A stretch of 21,325 nucleotides of DNA from an uncultured Clostridia bacterium (lineage in GTDB: Bacteria; Bacillota; Clostridia; Christensenellales; Aristaeellaceae), in NCBI GenBank assembly GCA_937934775.1, contig CALGYL010000113.1, forward strand, positions 1 to 21,325. The letters run 5' to 3'. This document shows, in pieces, positions 1 to 7,602 of this stretch (its first letter is position 1; every line of letters begins with the position of its first letter). Made by a program: the position numbers and the translations under genes. The notes below the pieces were generated by a model that saw nothing but the letters and a program-made list of their open reading frames with translations, was not told the DNA's origin and searched no databases.

Positions 1-966
1 GATCTTCTTCTGCATCTCCTCGGCCTGCTCGGCGTCGAAGGACTCCTGCGCCTTTTCAATCAGGCTCAAAACGTCGCCCATGCCCAGGATTCGGGAGGCC
101 ATGCGGTCCGGGTAGAAGGGTTCGAGGTCGGTCAGCTTCTCGCCGGTACCGCTGAACTTGATGGGCTTGCCGGTAACCGCCTTGACCGAAATCGCCGCGC
201 CACCGCGGGTATCGCCGTCCAGCTTGGTCAGAATGACGCCGTCCACGCCCAGTTCCCTGTTGAAGGTTTCGGCCACGTTGACCGCATCCTGGCCGGTCAT
301 GGAGTCCACGACCAGCAGGATTTCCTGCGGTTTGACAGCGGCGCGGACGTCGCGCAGTTCCTGCATGAGCTTTTCGTCGATGTGCAGGCGGCCCGCGGTG
401 TCGATGATCACCGGATCGCGGCCATAGTACCGGGCATGCTCGACGGCTTCCTTGGCAATCCTGACCGGATCGCCCTGGCCCTTTTCAAAGACCTCGACGC
501 CTGCCGCCGCGCCCACGACCTGAAGCTGCTTGATGGCGGCCGGACGATACACGTCGCAGGCGGCAAGCAGCGGCTTCTTGCCCTGCTTCACCAGCATCGT
601 GGCCAGCTTGCCCGCCATCGTGGTCTTGCCCGCGCCCTGAAGGCCGCACAACATGTAGACCGTCGGCGGGTTCGAGGCGTGTGTCAGCTTGGCGCCCGTC
701 CCGCCCATCAGTCCGGTCAATTCCTCGTTGACGATCTTGATGACCATCTGCGCCGGCGTCAGGCTGCCCAGGATTTCCTGGCCGACCGCCCGCTCGGTCA
801 CGCGCTTGATAAAATCCTTGACCACCACAAAGTTGACGTCGGCCTCAAGCAGCGCCATGCGCACTTCGCGCATCGCCTCGCGGACGTCGGCTTCGGAGAG
901 TTTTCCTTTGCCGCTCAGCTTTTTGAATGCGGCTTGCAGTTTATCGGTCAGCCCTTCAAAGGCCAT
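1..966 (-). CDS. ffh: Signal recognition particle protein Ffh (partial, C-terminus outside window)
   Basis: This is the SRP54-type GTPase that binds signal sequences of nascent membrane and secreted proteins and, with 4.5S/6S RNA and FtsY, delivers ribosomes to the membrane. The reading frame is open from the ATG at 966 to the window edge (322 codons). It shows the N-terminal helical bundle, the G1 loop GLQGAGKTT (about residues 108-116), DVYRPAAIKQL (about 138-148), DTAGRL (about 190) and TKLDGD (about 248). The methionine-rich M domain (roughly the last 120 residues) lies outside the window. A GAGGTG ribosome site precedes the start. It follows ylxM by 33 bases, the usual Firmicute arrangement, so both are probably one transcript. 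Identification is secure. Confidence 0.97.
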   Translation of the reverse strand, partial: MAFEGLTDKLQAAFKKLSGKGKLSEADVREAMREVRMALLEADVNFVVVKDFIKRVTERAVGQEILGSLTPAQMVIKIVNEELTGLMGGTGAKLTHASNPPTVYMLCGLQGAGKTTMAGKLATMLVKQGKKPLLAACDVYRPAAIKQLQVVGAAAGVEVFEKGQGDPVRIAKEAVEHARYYGRDPVIIDTAGRLHIDEKLMQELRDVRAAVKPQEILLVVDSMTGQDAVNVAETFNRELGVDGVILTKLDGDTRGGAAISVKAVTGKPIKFSGTGEKLTDLEPFYPDRMASRILGMGDVLSLIEKAQESFDAEQAEEMQKKI

Positions 967-999
967 GCGCTTCACCTCAATGATTCATGCGTCCGGTTT

Positions 1000-1359
1000 T
1001 CAGGTTTCGATGCGCTCGATCGCGTCCAGCGCGCGCCTGGCTGCCTCCAGCGCGCCCCGCGTTTCCTGTGTGGGCGTCACCTGTGAGAGCGCGGTTCGGC
1101 AGTCCTGAATCGCGTCCTCCAGACGGCGGTATCTGGTCACCAGCCCCAGCTTGCGCTCATATTCTTCCAATTGCAGCTGCGCCTTGGAGAGCGCGTCGTG
1201 CACGCCCTGCCGAGTGATGCCCGCCTCTTCCGCCATCTCTGACAGCGTCAAATCTTCTTCGCAGAAGAGCTTGAGCAGGCGCATGCGATTTTCGGTCAGA
1301 AGCGGCCCGTAGAAGTCCATCAGCCAGTTGAGCGCGATTCGCTTTTCCACACAGAACAC
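1000..1359 (-). CDS. ylxM: YlxM-family (UPF0122) DNA-binding protein of the SRP operon
   Basis: A small protein (119 residues) of the YlxM/UPF0122 family, which sits next to ffh in Firmicutes and is thought to modulate the SRP pathway. It begins with a GTG at 1357-1359; a second GTG at 1348-1350 is in frame and would give 116 residues starting MEKRIALNWL, closer to the family's usual N-terminus, and no clear ribosome site separates the two. Visible features are the LMDFYGPLLTENRMRLL segment, a helix-turn-helix of sigma-70 region 4 type (LTLSEMAEEAGITRQGVHDAL, about residues 37-57), and a C-terminal charged, probably coiled helix. The start is uncertain; the family assignment is good. Confidence 0.9.
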   Translation of the reverse strand: MFCVEKRIALNWLMDFYGPLLTENRMRLLKLFCEEDLTLSEMAEEAGITRQGVHDALSKAQLQLEEYERKLGLVTRYRRLEDAIQDCRTALSQVTPTQETRGALEAARRALDAIERIET

Positions 1360-1381
1360 CCCGCTTCAAAAGCACGGGATT

Positions 1382-1410
1382 ATTTTACTCCGGGGTTTCC
1401 AGTCTGTCAA
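1382..1410 (-). promoter_or_regulatory. Promoter of ylxM-ffh
   Basis: Read on the minus strand, the -35 element TTGACA (1405-1410) is a perfect consensus match and is separated by 17 bases from the -10 element TAAAAT (1382-1387). It lies 22 bases or so before the GTG start of ylxM, suiting a short leader. It is seen directly in the sequence; activity is inferred. Confidence 0.72.
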
Positions 1411-1472
1411 GTAAATATTCTTTACACCGGTAAATAGTCCAAAAATCGCGGAAAAATTCGGCCTTAGGATTC

Positions 1473-1501
1473 TTGTAAACATCGCTCCGCGGGTGTATAG
1501 T
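1473..1501 (+). promoter_or_regulatory. Promoter of galM
   Basis: TTGTAA (1473-1478), a 17-base spacer and TATAGT (1496-1501) stand 47 bases before the galM start. It is divergent from the ylxM-ffh promoter, and the 190-base gap between the two genes holds both. Between the two promoters, 1411-1434 contains three GTAAA/TTTAC half-sites that could bind a regulator. Confidence 0.6.
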
Positions 1502-1548
1502 ATGATCGTTAATTCTATCACATACATTCAACAAAGGAGGAATCTGCA

Positions 1549-2604
1549 GTGAGCATCTCCAGAACTTCATTCGGCAATCTGCCGGATGGCCGCCCGGCAG
1601 ATCTGTTTACGATCGTCAACGCATCCGGCGCATCGGTTTCCATCTCAAACTACGGCGGCATCCTGGTCAGCCTCCTGGTTCCCGATCTTTCAGGCAAACT
1701 GACCGATGTACTGCTGGGCTTTTCCAGCGTCTCCGGCTATGCGCCGGTCAACCCCGGCTACATGGGCGCGCTGATTGGCCGCGTGGGCAACCGAATCGGA
1801 AAAGGGCAGTTCACGCTCAACGGCGTCGACTATCAGGTTGCGACCAATTCCAACGGTCATCACCTGCACGGCGGCTTGGCGGGCTTTGACAAGAAGCTGT
1901 GGGAAGCGGAACCGGACGCGGCAAAGAACGCACTGAAATTGACCACCTTCAGCCCGGACGGCGAGGAAAACTACCCCGGCCGCATGGATGTGACGGTCAC
2001 CTATACGTTCTCCGACGACAACGCGCTCTCCATTCATTATGAAGCGGTTTCCGACAAGGACACGCTGTGCAACCTGACCAATCACGTCTATTTCAACCTG
2101 TCCGGCGAAGGCAGCGGCACCATTGAGGATCACATGATTCAGGTCAACGCCAGCCGCTATACCGCAACCGACTCCGGTCTGATTCCCACAGGTGAACAGC
2201 GGTCGGTTGATGGAACGCCTCTGGATCTGCGCAATCCTCTCCGACTGGGCGCCGGCCTGGCTCATACGCAAGATGATGAAGCGATGCGGTTTGGCGGAGG
2301 GTACGACCATAACTTCATGGTGGATGGCGAAGGCTTCCGCGAAGCGGTGTCTCTCTACGCGCCCGCCACCGGCATTCGGATGAAGGCTTTTACGGATCTC
2401 CCCGGCGTGCAGCTGTACACCGGCAACATGCTTTCCTCCGACTGGACGGGAAAATCCGGTAAGAACTATGGCAAGCGGGACGGCTTGTGCCTGGAGACGC
2501 AGTTTCCGCCGGACGCGATCAATCACCCCGGCTTCCCCAGCCCCGTTCTGCGCGCCGGTGAGCGCTTCAGCTCCGTGACATCATATATTTTTAGCGCACA
2601 TTGA
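1549..2604 (+). CDS. galM: Aldose 1-epimerase (galactose mutarotase)
   Basis: GalM interconverts the alpha and beta anomers of galactose and glucose, the first step of the Leloir pathway, in the cytoplasm. The 351-residue length is normal for the family. Visible family marks are GRVGNRIGKGQF and NGHHLHGG near the N-terminus, the catalytic-histidine segment TNHVYFNLSG near the middle, GGGYDHNFM, PGVQLYTGNM, and the catalytic-glutamate segment LCLETQFPPDAINHP near the C-terminus. It starts with GTG at 1549, 8 bases after a strong AAAGGAGG site. It lies directly upstream of the mgl galactose transporter genes but those have their own promoter at 2639, so galM is probably transcribed separately or with read-through into them. 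No sign of damage. Confidence 0.95.
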   Translation: MSISRTSFGNLPDGRPADLFTIVNASGASVSISNYGGILVSLLVPDLSGKLTDVLLGFSSVSGYAPVNPGYMGALIGRVGNRIGKGQFTLNGVDYQVATNSNGHHLHGGLAGFDKKLWEAEPDAAKNALKLTTFSPDGEENYPGRMDVTVTYTFSDDNALSIHYEAVSDKDTLCNLTNHVYFNLSGEGSGTIEDHMIQVNASRYTATDSGLIPTGEQRSVDGTPLDLRNPLRLGAGLAHTQDDEAMRFGGGYDHNFMVDGEGFREAVSLYAPATGIRMKAFTDLPGVQLYTGNMLSSDWTGKSGKNYGKRDGLCLETQFPPDAINHPGFPSPVLRAGERFSSVTSYIFSAH

Positions 2605-2638
2605 TAGAATTTTGAAAGAATAACCTGTGAGATCCCGC

Positions 2639-2668
2639 TTGACAACGATTCTTCCGTTACACTATAAT
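2639..2668 (+). promoter_or_regulatory. Strong promoter of mglB
   Basis: TTGACA (2639-2644) and TATAAT (2663-2668) are both perfect consensus hexamers, with an 18-base spacer. This fits the need for high expression of a substrate-binding protein. The -10 element is enclosed by an inverted repeat (2653-2677), described separately. Confidence 0.8.
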
Positions 2669-2677
2669 ATTAACGGA
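2653..2677. promoter_or_regulatory. Operator-like inverted repeat around the mglB -10
   Basis: TCCGTTA (2653-2659) and TAACGGA (2671-2677) form a perfect 7-base inverted repeat with an 11-base centre that contains the -10 hexamer. A dimeric repressor bound here would block RNA polymerase. The repeat is seen; its role as an operator for a sugar-responsive repressor is inferred, and no regulator gene is present in the window. Confidence 0.45.
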
Positions 2678-2744
2678 TTGATAATGGGAACCCGGAATGC
2701 GCGCCGGAGAAACGGCGCAGCATAACTCAAGGAGGAATAGATCC

Positions 2745-3779
2745 ATGAAGAAACTCGTATCCCTGCTGTTGGCCCTGCTCATGGTGTTGGGCACGACGGT
2801 CGCTTTCGCTGAAACGCCCGCCAAGACCGAACTCAACATCGGCGTCCTCGTGTGGAAGTTTGACGATACGTACGGCTCTACCGTCCGCGCCGCCATGACC
2901 AAGTACGCCGAAGAAATCGGCAAAGAGATGGGCATCAAGGTCAACCTCGACATGCAGGATGCTGGTGACGATATGGCCAAGCAGATTGAGGAAGCCACCG
3001 TCATGTTCGCCAACAAGCCTGATTTTGTCATCATCAACTTGGCGGAAGTCGCTTCCGGCATGAGCCTTGTTGAGATCGCGAAGGCCAACAATGTGCCTTT
3101 CCTGTTCTACAACAAAGAGCCCTCGGCCGAAACCGTTAAGCAGGTTGTCGTGGACACCGGCTCCATCTTCATCGGCACCACGCCGCGTGAAGCCGGCGAT
3201 ATGCAGGGCGAAATCCTTGCCGATCTGTACGCGAAGGATCCGTCCATCGACAAAAACGGCGATGGCGTCCTCCAGTACATCATGTTTGAAGGCGAGCCCA
3301 ACAACCCGGAAGCCATCGCCCGCACGAAGTACTCTGTGGAAACCGCCATCGCCAAGGGCCTGAAGCTCGAACAGCTGGGCGAGACCCTGGTCTGCAACTG
3401 GGACCAGGCCAAGGCGCAGGACTCCATGACCGCCACCTGGGCGAGCTTCGGCGATAAGATCGAAGTCGTGTTCGCCAACAACGACATGATGGCGCTGGGC
3501 GCCGTGGCCGCCCTGAACGCGAGCAGCTACAACACCGGCGTCGAAGGCGATTCCAAGATCGTCGTCATCGGCGTGGACGCGGTTGACTCCGCGCTCGAGT
3601 CCATCAAGAACGGCGGCATGACCGCCACCGTCAAGCAGGACGGCGACGCCATGGGCAAGGCCAACATTCGCATCGCCATCAACGGCGCGCTGGGCAAGCC
3701 CTGGCTGGACGGCACCGACTACCAGATGGCGGATGACGGCTACTCGGTCCGTATCCCCTACGCGAAGGTCACCGGCTGA
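2745..3779 (+). CDS. mglB: Galactose/glucose ABC transporter substrate-binding protein
   Basis: The extracytoplasmic sugar-binding component of the Mgl transporter (periplasmic-binding-protein family of LacI-like fold). The ATG at 2745 follows CAAGGAGG; an in-frame upstream ATG at 2697 is rejected because it would bury the signal peptide. Residues 1-22 form a classical signal peptide (MKK, long Leu-rich core, AFA before ET). There is no lipobox cysteine, unusual for a Gram-positive binding protein. Domain marks are LNIGVLVWKFDDTYGSTVR near the mature N-terminus, NNVPFLFYNKEP, GDMQGE, FANNDMMALGA and VIGVDAVDSAL. The segment DKNGDG (around residue 165) looks like the calcium-binding loop of galactose-binding proteins. 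Followed by mglA and mglC, with galM upstream, which supports galactose as substrate. Confidence 0.93.
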   Translation: MKKLVSLLLALLMVLGTTVAFAETPAKTELNIGVLVWKFDDTYGSTVRAAMTKYAEEIGKEMGIKVNLDMQDAGDDMAKQIEEATVMFANKPDFVIINLAEVASGMSLVEIAKANNVPFLFYNKEPSAETVKQVVVDTGSIFIGTTPREAGDMQGEILADLYAKDPSIDKNGDGVLQYIMFEGEPNNPEAIARTKYSVETAIAKGLKLEQLGETLVCNWDQAKAQDSMTATWASFGDKIEVVFANNDMMALGAVAALNASSYNTGVEGDSKIVVIGVDAVDSALESIKNGGMTATVKQDGDAMGKANIRIAINGALGKPWLDGTDYQMADDGYSVRIPYAKVTG

Positions 3780-3813
3780 TCGTTCACACGAGCTTAAGCT
3801 CACTGGATCCCGC

Positions 3814-3841
3814 GGGAAGAGGCGCTCCAGCGCCTCTTCCC
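3814..3841 (+). terminator. Stem-loop between mglB and mglA (attenuator or mRNA stabiliser)
   Basis: GGGAAGAGGCGC (3814-3825), a four-base loop and GCGCCTCTTCCC (3830-3841) form a perfect 12-bp GC-rich stem. The bases that follow (CGTATTCG) contain no T run, so it is not a complete intrinsic terminator. Such hairpins after a binding-protein gene often stabilise the upstream message or partly end transcription, giving more binding protein than transporter. That role is inferred. Confidence 0.65.
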
Positions 3842-3865
3842 CGTATTCGTAATATAGGTTTGGTG

Positions 3866-5389
3866 ATGAGTATGGAGCACAACCCGGCGCCTCTTCTGGA
3901 AATGGTTGACATTGAGAAGCAGTTCCCTGGCGTCAAGGCGCTGGACCATGCGCAGCTGACGCTCAAAGCGGGCACGGTTCACGCGCTGATGGGGGAAAAC
4001 GGCGCCGGCAAGTCGACCTTGATGAAATGCCTGTTTGGCATTTATCATAAAGACGCCGGCGTCATCCGCATGAACGGCGAAGAGGTCAGCTTTGCCGGTC
4101 CTCATGATGCGCTGAATCATGGCGTCGCGATGGTACATCAGGAACTCAATCAGGTGCTTCGCCGCAACGTCATGGAGAACGTCTGGCTGGGCCGTCTGCC
4201 CGTCAAGTGGGGCTTCATCGATACGCGCAAGATGTACAATGCGACCAAGTCGATCTTTGAAGACCTGCAGATCGAAGTCGACCCCAGAACCAGAATCGGC
4301 GCGCTGTCTGTCTCCCGCCGGCAAATGGTCGAAATCGCCAAAGCCGTGTCCTTCAACGCCAGAATTCTCGTGCTGGACGAGCCCACCTCGTCCCTGACCG
4401 AGAACGAGGTCGATCACCTGTTCCGCATCATGAAGCAGCTGACCGCCACGGGCGTAGGCATCATTTACATCTCTCACAAGATGGACGAGATCCTGCGCAT
4501 CGCGGACGATGTCACCATCATGCGGGACGGCCAGTGGGTCGCGACCCGTCCCGCCAAAGAGCTGGATACCGATGAGATCATCCGCCTGATGGTCAACCGC
4601 GATATGTCCAACCGCTTCCCGCCCAAGATCAACCAGCCGACCGATGTTTTGCTGGAAGTTGACAGCCTTTCCGGCAAATATGAACCGACGTTCCACAACG
4701 TCAGCTTTACGTTGAAGGCGGGCGAGGTGCTTGGCATATCGGGCCTGGTGGGTTCACGCAGGACGGAACTGCTCAACACCCTCTTTGGGTATTACACAAA
4801 GGAAAGCGGCGAGATCAAGCTTAGGGGAAAACGAGTGAACAATCACAGGCCGGACGAGGCTTCTCGGAACGGTTTCGCGCTCTTGACCGAGGAGCGCCGG
4901 GCGACCGGTATTTTCCCCGAAATGACCATCACCTTCAATTCCATCATCGCCAACGTCAAGCGTTACGGCAAGTTTCTGCTCTCCAACCGCAAGATGAGCC
5001 AGGACACCGACTGGGTCATTCAGTCCATCCGTGTCAAGACGCCTTCGAAGCGCACACACATCAAGAGCTTGTCGGGTGGCAACCAGCAGAAAGTCATCAT
5101 CGGCCGCTGGCTTTTAACAAAACCCGACGTACTGCTTCTGGACGAGCCAACGCGAGGCATCGATGTCGGCGCCAAGTACGAGATCTACCAGCTGATCCTG
5201 AATCTCGCGGCGGAAGGCAAGGGCATCATCATGGTGTCCAGCGAAATGCCGGAACTGCTGGGCATTTGCGACCGCATTCTGGTCATGTCCAACGGCCGGC
5301 TGAGCGGTATCGTCGAGCGAGGCGTGGATTTCGGCAACATACCGGGCGAGCAGGAAAAGATCATGCGGCTTGCCGCGCAGTACGTATAA
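3866..5389 (+). CDS. mglA: Galactose/methyl galactoside ABC transporter ATP-binding protein
   Basis: The cytoplasmic ATPase of the Mgl importer, about 507 residues, with two fused ABC domains as in MglA/RbsA/XylG. The N-terminal domain has FPGVKALD, Walker A GENGAGKST, the signature-like LSVSRRQMVEIAKA and Walker B ILVLDEPTSSL. The C-terminal domain has a degenerate Walker A (GLVGSRRTE, lacking the lysine), signature LSGGNQQKV and Walker B VLLLDEPTRGIDVGAKYEIY; the asymmetry is normal for this family. Possible starts are TTG 3860, GTG 3863, ATG 3866 and ATG 3872; 3866 is chosen for its distance from a weak AGG at 3856-3858. It lies 86 bases after mglB, beyond the stem-loop, and 12 bases before mglC. 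Confidence 0.95.
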   Translation: MSMEHNPAPLLEMVDIEKQFPGVKALDHAQLTLKAGTVHALMGENGAGKSTLMKCLFGIYHKDAGVIRMNGEEVSFAGPHDALNHGVAMVHQELNQVLRRNVMENVWLGRLPVKWGFIDTRKMYNATKSIFEDLQIEVDPRTRIGALSVSRRQMVEIAKAVSFNARILVLDEPTSSLTENEVDHLFRIMKQLTATGVGIIYISHKMDEILRIADDVTIMRDGQWVATRPAKELDTDEIIRLMVNRDMSNRFPPKINQPTDVLLEVDSLSGKYEPTFHNVSFTLKAGEVLGISGLVGSRRTELLNTLFGYYTKESGEIKLRGKRVNNHRPDEASRNGFALLTEERRATGIFPEMTITFNSIIANVKRYGKFLLSNRKMSQDTDWVIQSIRVKTPSKRTHIKSLSGGNQQKVIIGRWLLTKPDVLLLDEPTRGIDVGAKYEIYQLILNLAAEGKGIIMVSSEMPELLGICDRILVMSNGRLSGIVERGVDFGNIPGEQEKIMRLAAQYV

Positions 5390-5401
5390 GCAAGGACGGG
5401 G

Positions 5402-6442
5402 ATGCATATGGAGAAAGTCAACAAGAAACTTGGGGGCAGGAGCGTCGGAGAATTCCTGCTCGATTATGCGCTGTACTTCATGCTGGGCCTGATTCTGATT
5501 ACAGTCATCGTTATTCGGCCTGACTTTGCCAGGGTGGACAACATCATCAACATCATCAAGCAGGCGTCCACGAAGGGGATTCTCGCACTGGGCTGCGCCG
5601 GGCTGATCGTGCTGGCGGGCACTGACCTGGCCATTGGCCGCGTGCTGGGACTTTCCGCTGCGGTGGTCGCCTCGCTGGTACAGTCCCCCACCTACGCGCA
5701 GCGAATGTTCCCGCAGATCACCACGCCGGTTAACCTTTTTATCCCACTGCTGCTGGCCATCGTGGTCGGTGTGATCTTCGGCGCAATCAACGGCTTCGGC
5801 GTCGCCAAACTCAAGCTGCACGCGTTCATCATCACACTGGGTACGTCGCTGATCGCATACGGCGTCAACTGTCTGTACATTGAATCCCAGCCTTCAGGCA
5901 CCGCCCAGGCGCTTTCCACCTTTACCAAGGACTTTCTGAGCGTCTCCGCCGGCAACATCATCATGGGTTCTCTGAAGATCCCGAAAGTGGTCCTCTACTT
6001 CCTTGCATGTGCGATCATCGTCCACATCATCTGGACCAAGACACGGTTGGGAAAGAATATGTTCGCCGTCGGCGGCAATGAAGAAGCCGCGGCGGTCTCC
6101 GGTGTCAACGTGACCTCGACGATCATGTGGGTCTACATCATCTCCGGCGTACTGTACGGCATCGCCGCCTACCTGGAAGCAGGCCGAATCCAGTCGGTCG
6201 GTGCGAACACCGGCTTGAACTATGAGCTGGACGCCATTTCCGCCTGTGTGATCGGCGGCGTCAGCTTCTCGGGCGGTGTCGGAACCATCCCCGGCGTCGT
6301 CATCGGCGCGATCATTCTGCAGGCGATCAACTACTCGCTGGTCTTCCTGGGCGTCAACGCGTACTATCAGTACATCATCCGCGGCCTGATCATCATCATC
6401 GCGGTCGCGATCGACGTGCGCAAGTACCTCGCCAAGAAGTAA
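5402..6442 (+). CDS. mglC: Galactose/methyl galactoside ABC transporter permease
   Basis: The membrane-spanning channel of the Mgl importer, 346 residues, matching the usual size. It is strongly hydrophobic with about nine or ten membrane segments, and contains family marks: NIINIIKQASTKGILALG near the N-terminus, AGTDLAIGRVLGL, INGFGVAKLKLHAFIITLGT, the permease cytoplasmic-loop-like TRLGKNMFAVGGNEEAAAVSGVNV, and ELDAISACVIGGVSFSGGVGT near the C-terminus. ATG at 5402 and ATG at 5408 are both possible, with AAGGACGGGG just upstream. The stop codon TAA overlaps the ATG of the following small gene by one base, implying translational coupling. Confidence 0.95.
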   Translation: MHMEKVNKKLGGRSVGEFLLDYALYFMLGLILITVIVIRPDFARVDNIINIIKQASTKGILALGCAGLIVLAGTDLAIGRVLGLSAAVVASLVQSPTYAQRMFPQITTPVNLFIPLLLAIVVGVIFGAINGFGVAKLKLHAFIITLGTSLIAYGVNCLYIESQPSGTAQALSTFTKDFLSVSAGNIIMGSLKIPKVVLYFLACAIIVHIIWTKTRLGKNMFAVGGNEEAAAVSGVNVTSTIMWVYIISGVLYGIAAYLEAGRIQSVGANTGLNYELDAISACVIGGVSFSGGVGTIPGVVIGAIILQAINYSLVFLGVNAYYQYIIRGLIIIIAVAIDVRKYLAKK

Positions 6443-6654
6443 TGGACAAGCGTAACATCGAAGAACTGGAAGCAAGACGCGAAGAGGCCTTGCGCGGCGA
6501 GAATCAAAAACCGCTGCGTAAGGACCTGTTCGCATGGCGTGGCCGCTTCTACGACAAGATCAAGATACCGCTCAAGACGCTGGATATCATCATCTACGTT
6601 CTTGTTGGGGCGCTGGTCGTGGCGCTGCTCCTGGGCATCGGATCCAACCGCTAG
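6442..6654 (+). CDS. Small single-pass membrane protein coupled to mglC, unknown function
   Basis: A 70-residue protein I do not recognise as a named family. Its ATG overlaps the mglC stop (TAATG), a layout that only makes sense with coupled translation, and an intrinsic terminator begins at its own stop codon, so it is the last gene of the mgl operon. Residues 2-45 are highly charged (MDKRNIEELEARREEALRGE, then a basic KDLFAWRGRFYDKIKIPLK); residues about 47-66 form one membrane helix ending GIGSNR. The positive charges before the helix predict a cytoplasmic N-terminus. It may be an accessory subunit or stabiliser of the MglAC complex; that is inference from context. Confidence 0.8.
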   Translation: MDKRNIEELEARREEALRGENQKPLRKDLFAWRGRFYDKIKIPLKTLDIIIYVLVGALVVALLLGIGSNR

Positions 6655-6674
6655 CGCGTGCGCCGGCGGTTTTT
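6648..6674 (+). terminator. Intrinsic terminator of the mgl operon
   Basis: CCGCTAGCGC (6648-6657) pairs with GCGCCGGCGG (6660-6669), leaving one wobble and one mismatch in the middle, and is followed at once by TTTTT (6670-6674). The left arm includes the stop codon of the 70-residue gene, which shows how tightly that gene is fitted to the operon end. Confidence 0.75.
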
Positions 6675-6734
6675 CAGTTTTGGAGAAACACGGTTTAGGA
6701 AGAAATGGCAGAGGCAAGGTCAAACCAGTTCCGC

Positions 6735-6752
6735 TATGCACACGCGTGCATA
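6735..6752. repeat. Short inverted repeat in the mgl-methyltransferase gap
   Basis: TATGCAC (6735-6741) and GTGCATA (6746-6752) are perfect 7-base arms around ACGC. No T run follows on either strand. It lies downstream of both convergent genes and could help end transcription of the minus-strand methyltransferase, but this is weak. A smaller palindrome, TATCCG-TC-CGGATA, sits nearby at about 6763-6776. Nothing else is seen in this 145-base gap. Confidence 0.35.
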
Positions 6753-6799
6753 AAGCAATTCTATCCGTCCGGATAACGCCCCCGGTGAGCCGAAAACAC

Positions 6800-7570
6800 T
6801 CAGTATTCGCGCCTCGCCAGATACAGGTCCATCGTATCGTGAATGCGGATCATCCCACCGTGGGCGCGGATGGCCGCCTCCACGTCCGCTTTCAGCGATG
6901 AAAAAAGGGGTTCTCCCATTGCCTGATGGTCGGAATAGGTTTCGAGAAGCCGCCCATAATCCGCAGCGTCCATCGTGCGCGTCCGGTAGAACAGTTTGCA
7001 CTTGATGTCCATAAATCCATAGCGCGCCAGCGCGTCCAAGGTTTTTTGGCAATCGCGCTGAGTGAATTCCACCGGCTCCGGCTCCGACGGGCGAACTTTG
7101 CGGTAGATTTTCTGAATCTCCCCATGCAGCGCATCGTCCGGATTCGCGGCAAAGGGCCGGTTCCAGAACAGCGCCACCACGCCGCCGGGCTTTAAAAGGC
7201 GCAGCACCTTGGCATAGCCCAGCTCCTCAGGGATCCAGTGGAACGCGGTGGCGCTGTAGATCAGATCAAAGCGTTCTTCCGGTTCAAACATCTCAAAATC
7301 CGTATGAACAACATGGAAGTTCGTTCGGCCGGCAAATTTCGCGCCAACATAAGCCGCCAGATTCTCCCCCGCTTCGACAGCCGTCACCGAGCAGCCCGTC
7401 TCCAGAATCGGACCTGTCGCAAGCCCGGTGCCCACGCCAATTTCCAGCGCCCGCATTGAGCCGTTCAGGCCAGAATAGTGAATAATCTTACGAAACAGCT
7501 CTTCCGCGTATCCCGGTCTTTGTCGGTCGTAATTGGCCGGGTCCAGGTCAAACGTCATTCTGCGCTCCAT
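6800..7570 (-). CDS. Class I SAM-dependent methyltransferase
   Basis: A 256-residue protein of the Methyltransf_11/25 type. Motif I is ALEIGVGTGLATGPIL (about residues 41-56), followed by the acidic residue of motif II (VTAVEAGENLAAY), then FDLIYSATAFHWIPEE and the post-motif LRLLKPGGVVALFWNRP. The C-terminal half is specific to this subgroup (FYRTRTMDAADYGRLLETYSDHQ). The substrate cannot be told from sequence; related proteins are annotated simply as SAM-dependent methyltransferases. Start at 7570 is chosen over 7594 because a GGGAGG site lies just before it. It stands alone, convergent with the mgl operon and divergent from the Rieske gene, behind its own promoter. Confidence 0.88.
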   Translation of the reverse strand: MERRMTFDLDPANYDRQRPGYAEELFRKIIHYSGLNGSMRALEIGVGTGLATGPILETGCSVTAVEAGENLAAYVGAKFAGRTNFHVVHTDFEMFEPEERFDLIYSATAFHWIPEELGYAKVLRLLKPGGVVALFWNRPFAANPDDALHGEIQKIYRKVRPSEPEPVEFTQRDCQKTLDALARYGFMDIKCKLFYRTRTMDAADYGRLLETYSDHQAMGEPLFSSLKADVEAAIRAHGGMIRIHDTMDLYLARREY

Positions 7571-7602
7571 GCCGTCCTCCCTCTCGCATTGCATTTTCCA
7601 TA

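Noticed and set aside
2727..3803. 358-codon minus-strand frame opposite mglB
   Set aside because: It mirrors the mglB codons, has no ribosome site or recognisable domain, and mglB is certain.
3800..4696. 298-codon minus-strand frame opposite mglA
   Set aside because: Antisense shadow of the first ABC domain; composition is typical of reverse-complement reading.
6763..6776. TATCCG-TC-CGGATA palindrome as terminator or attachment site
   Set aside because: The stem is only 6 bp with a two-base loop, with no T run, and nothing mobile is nearby.
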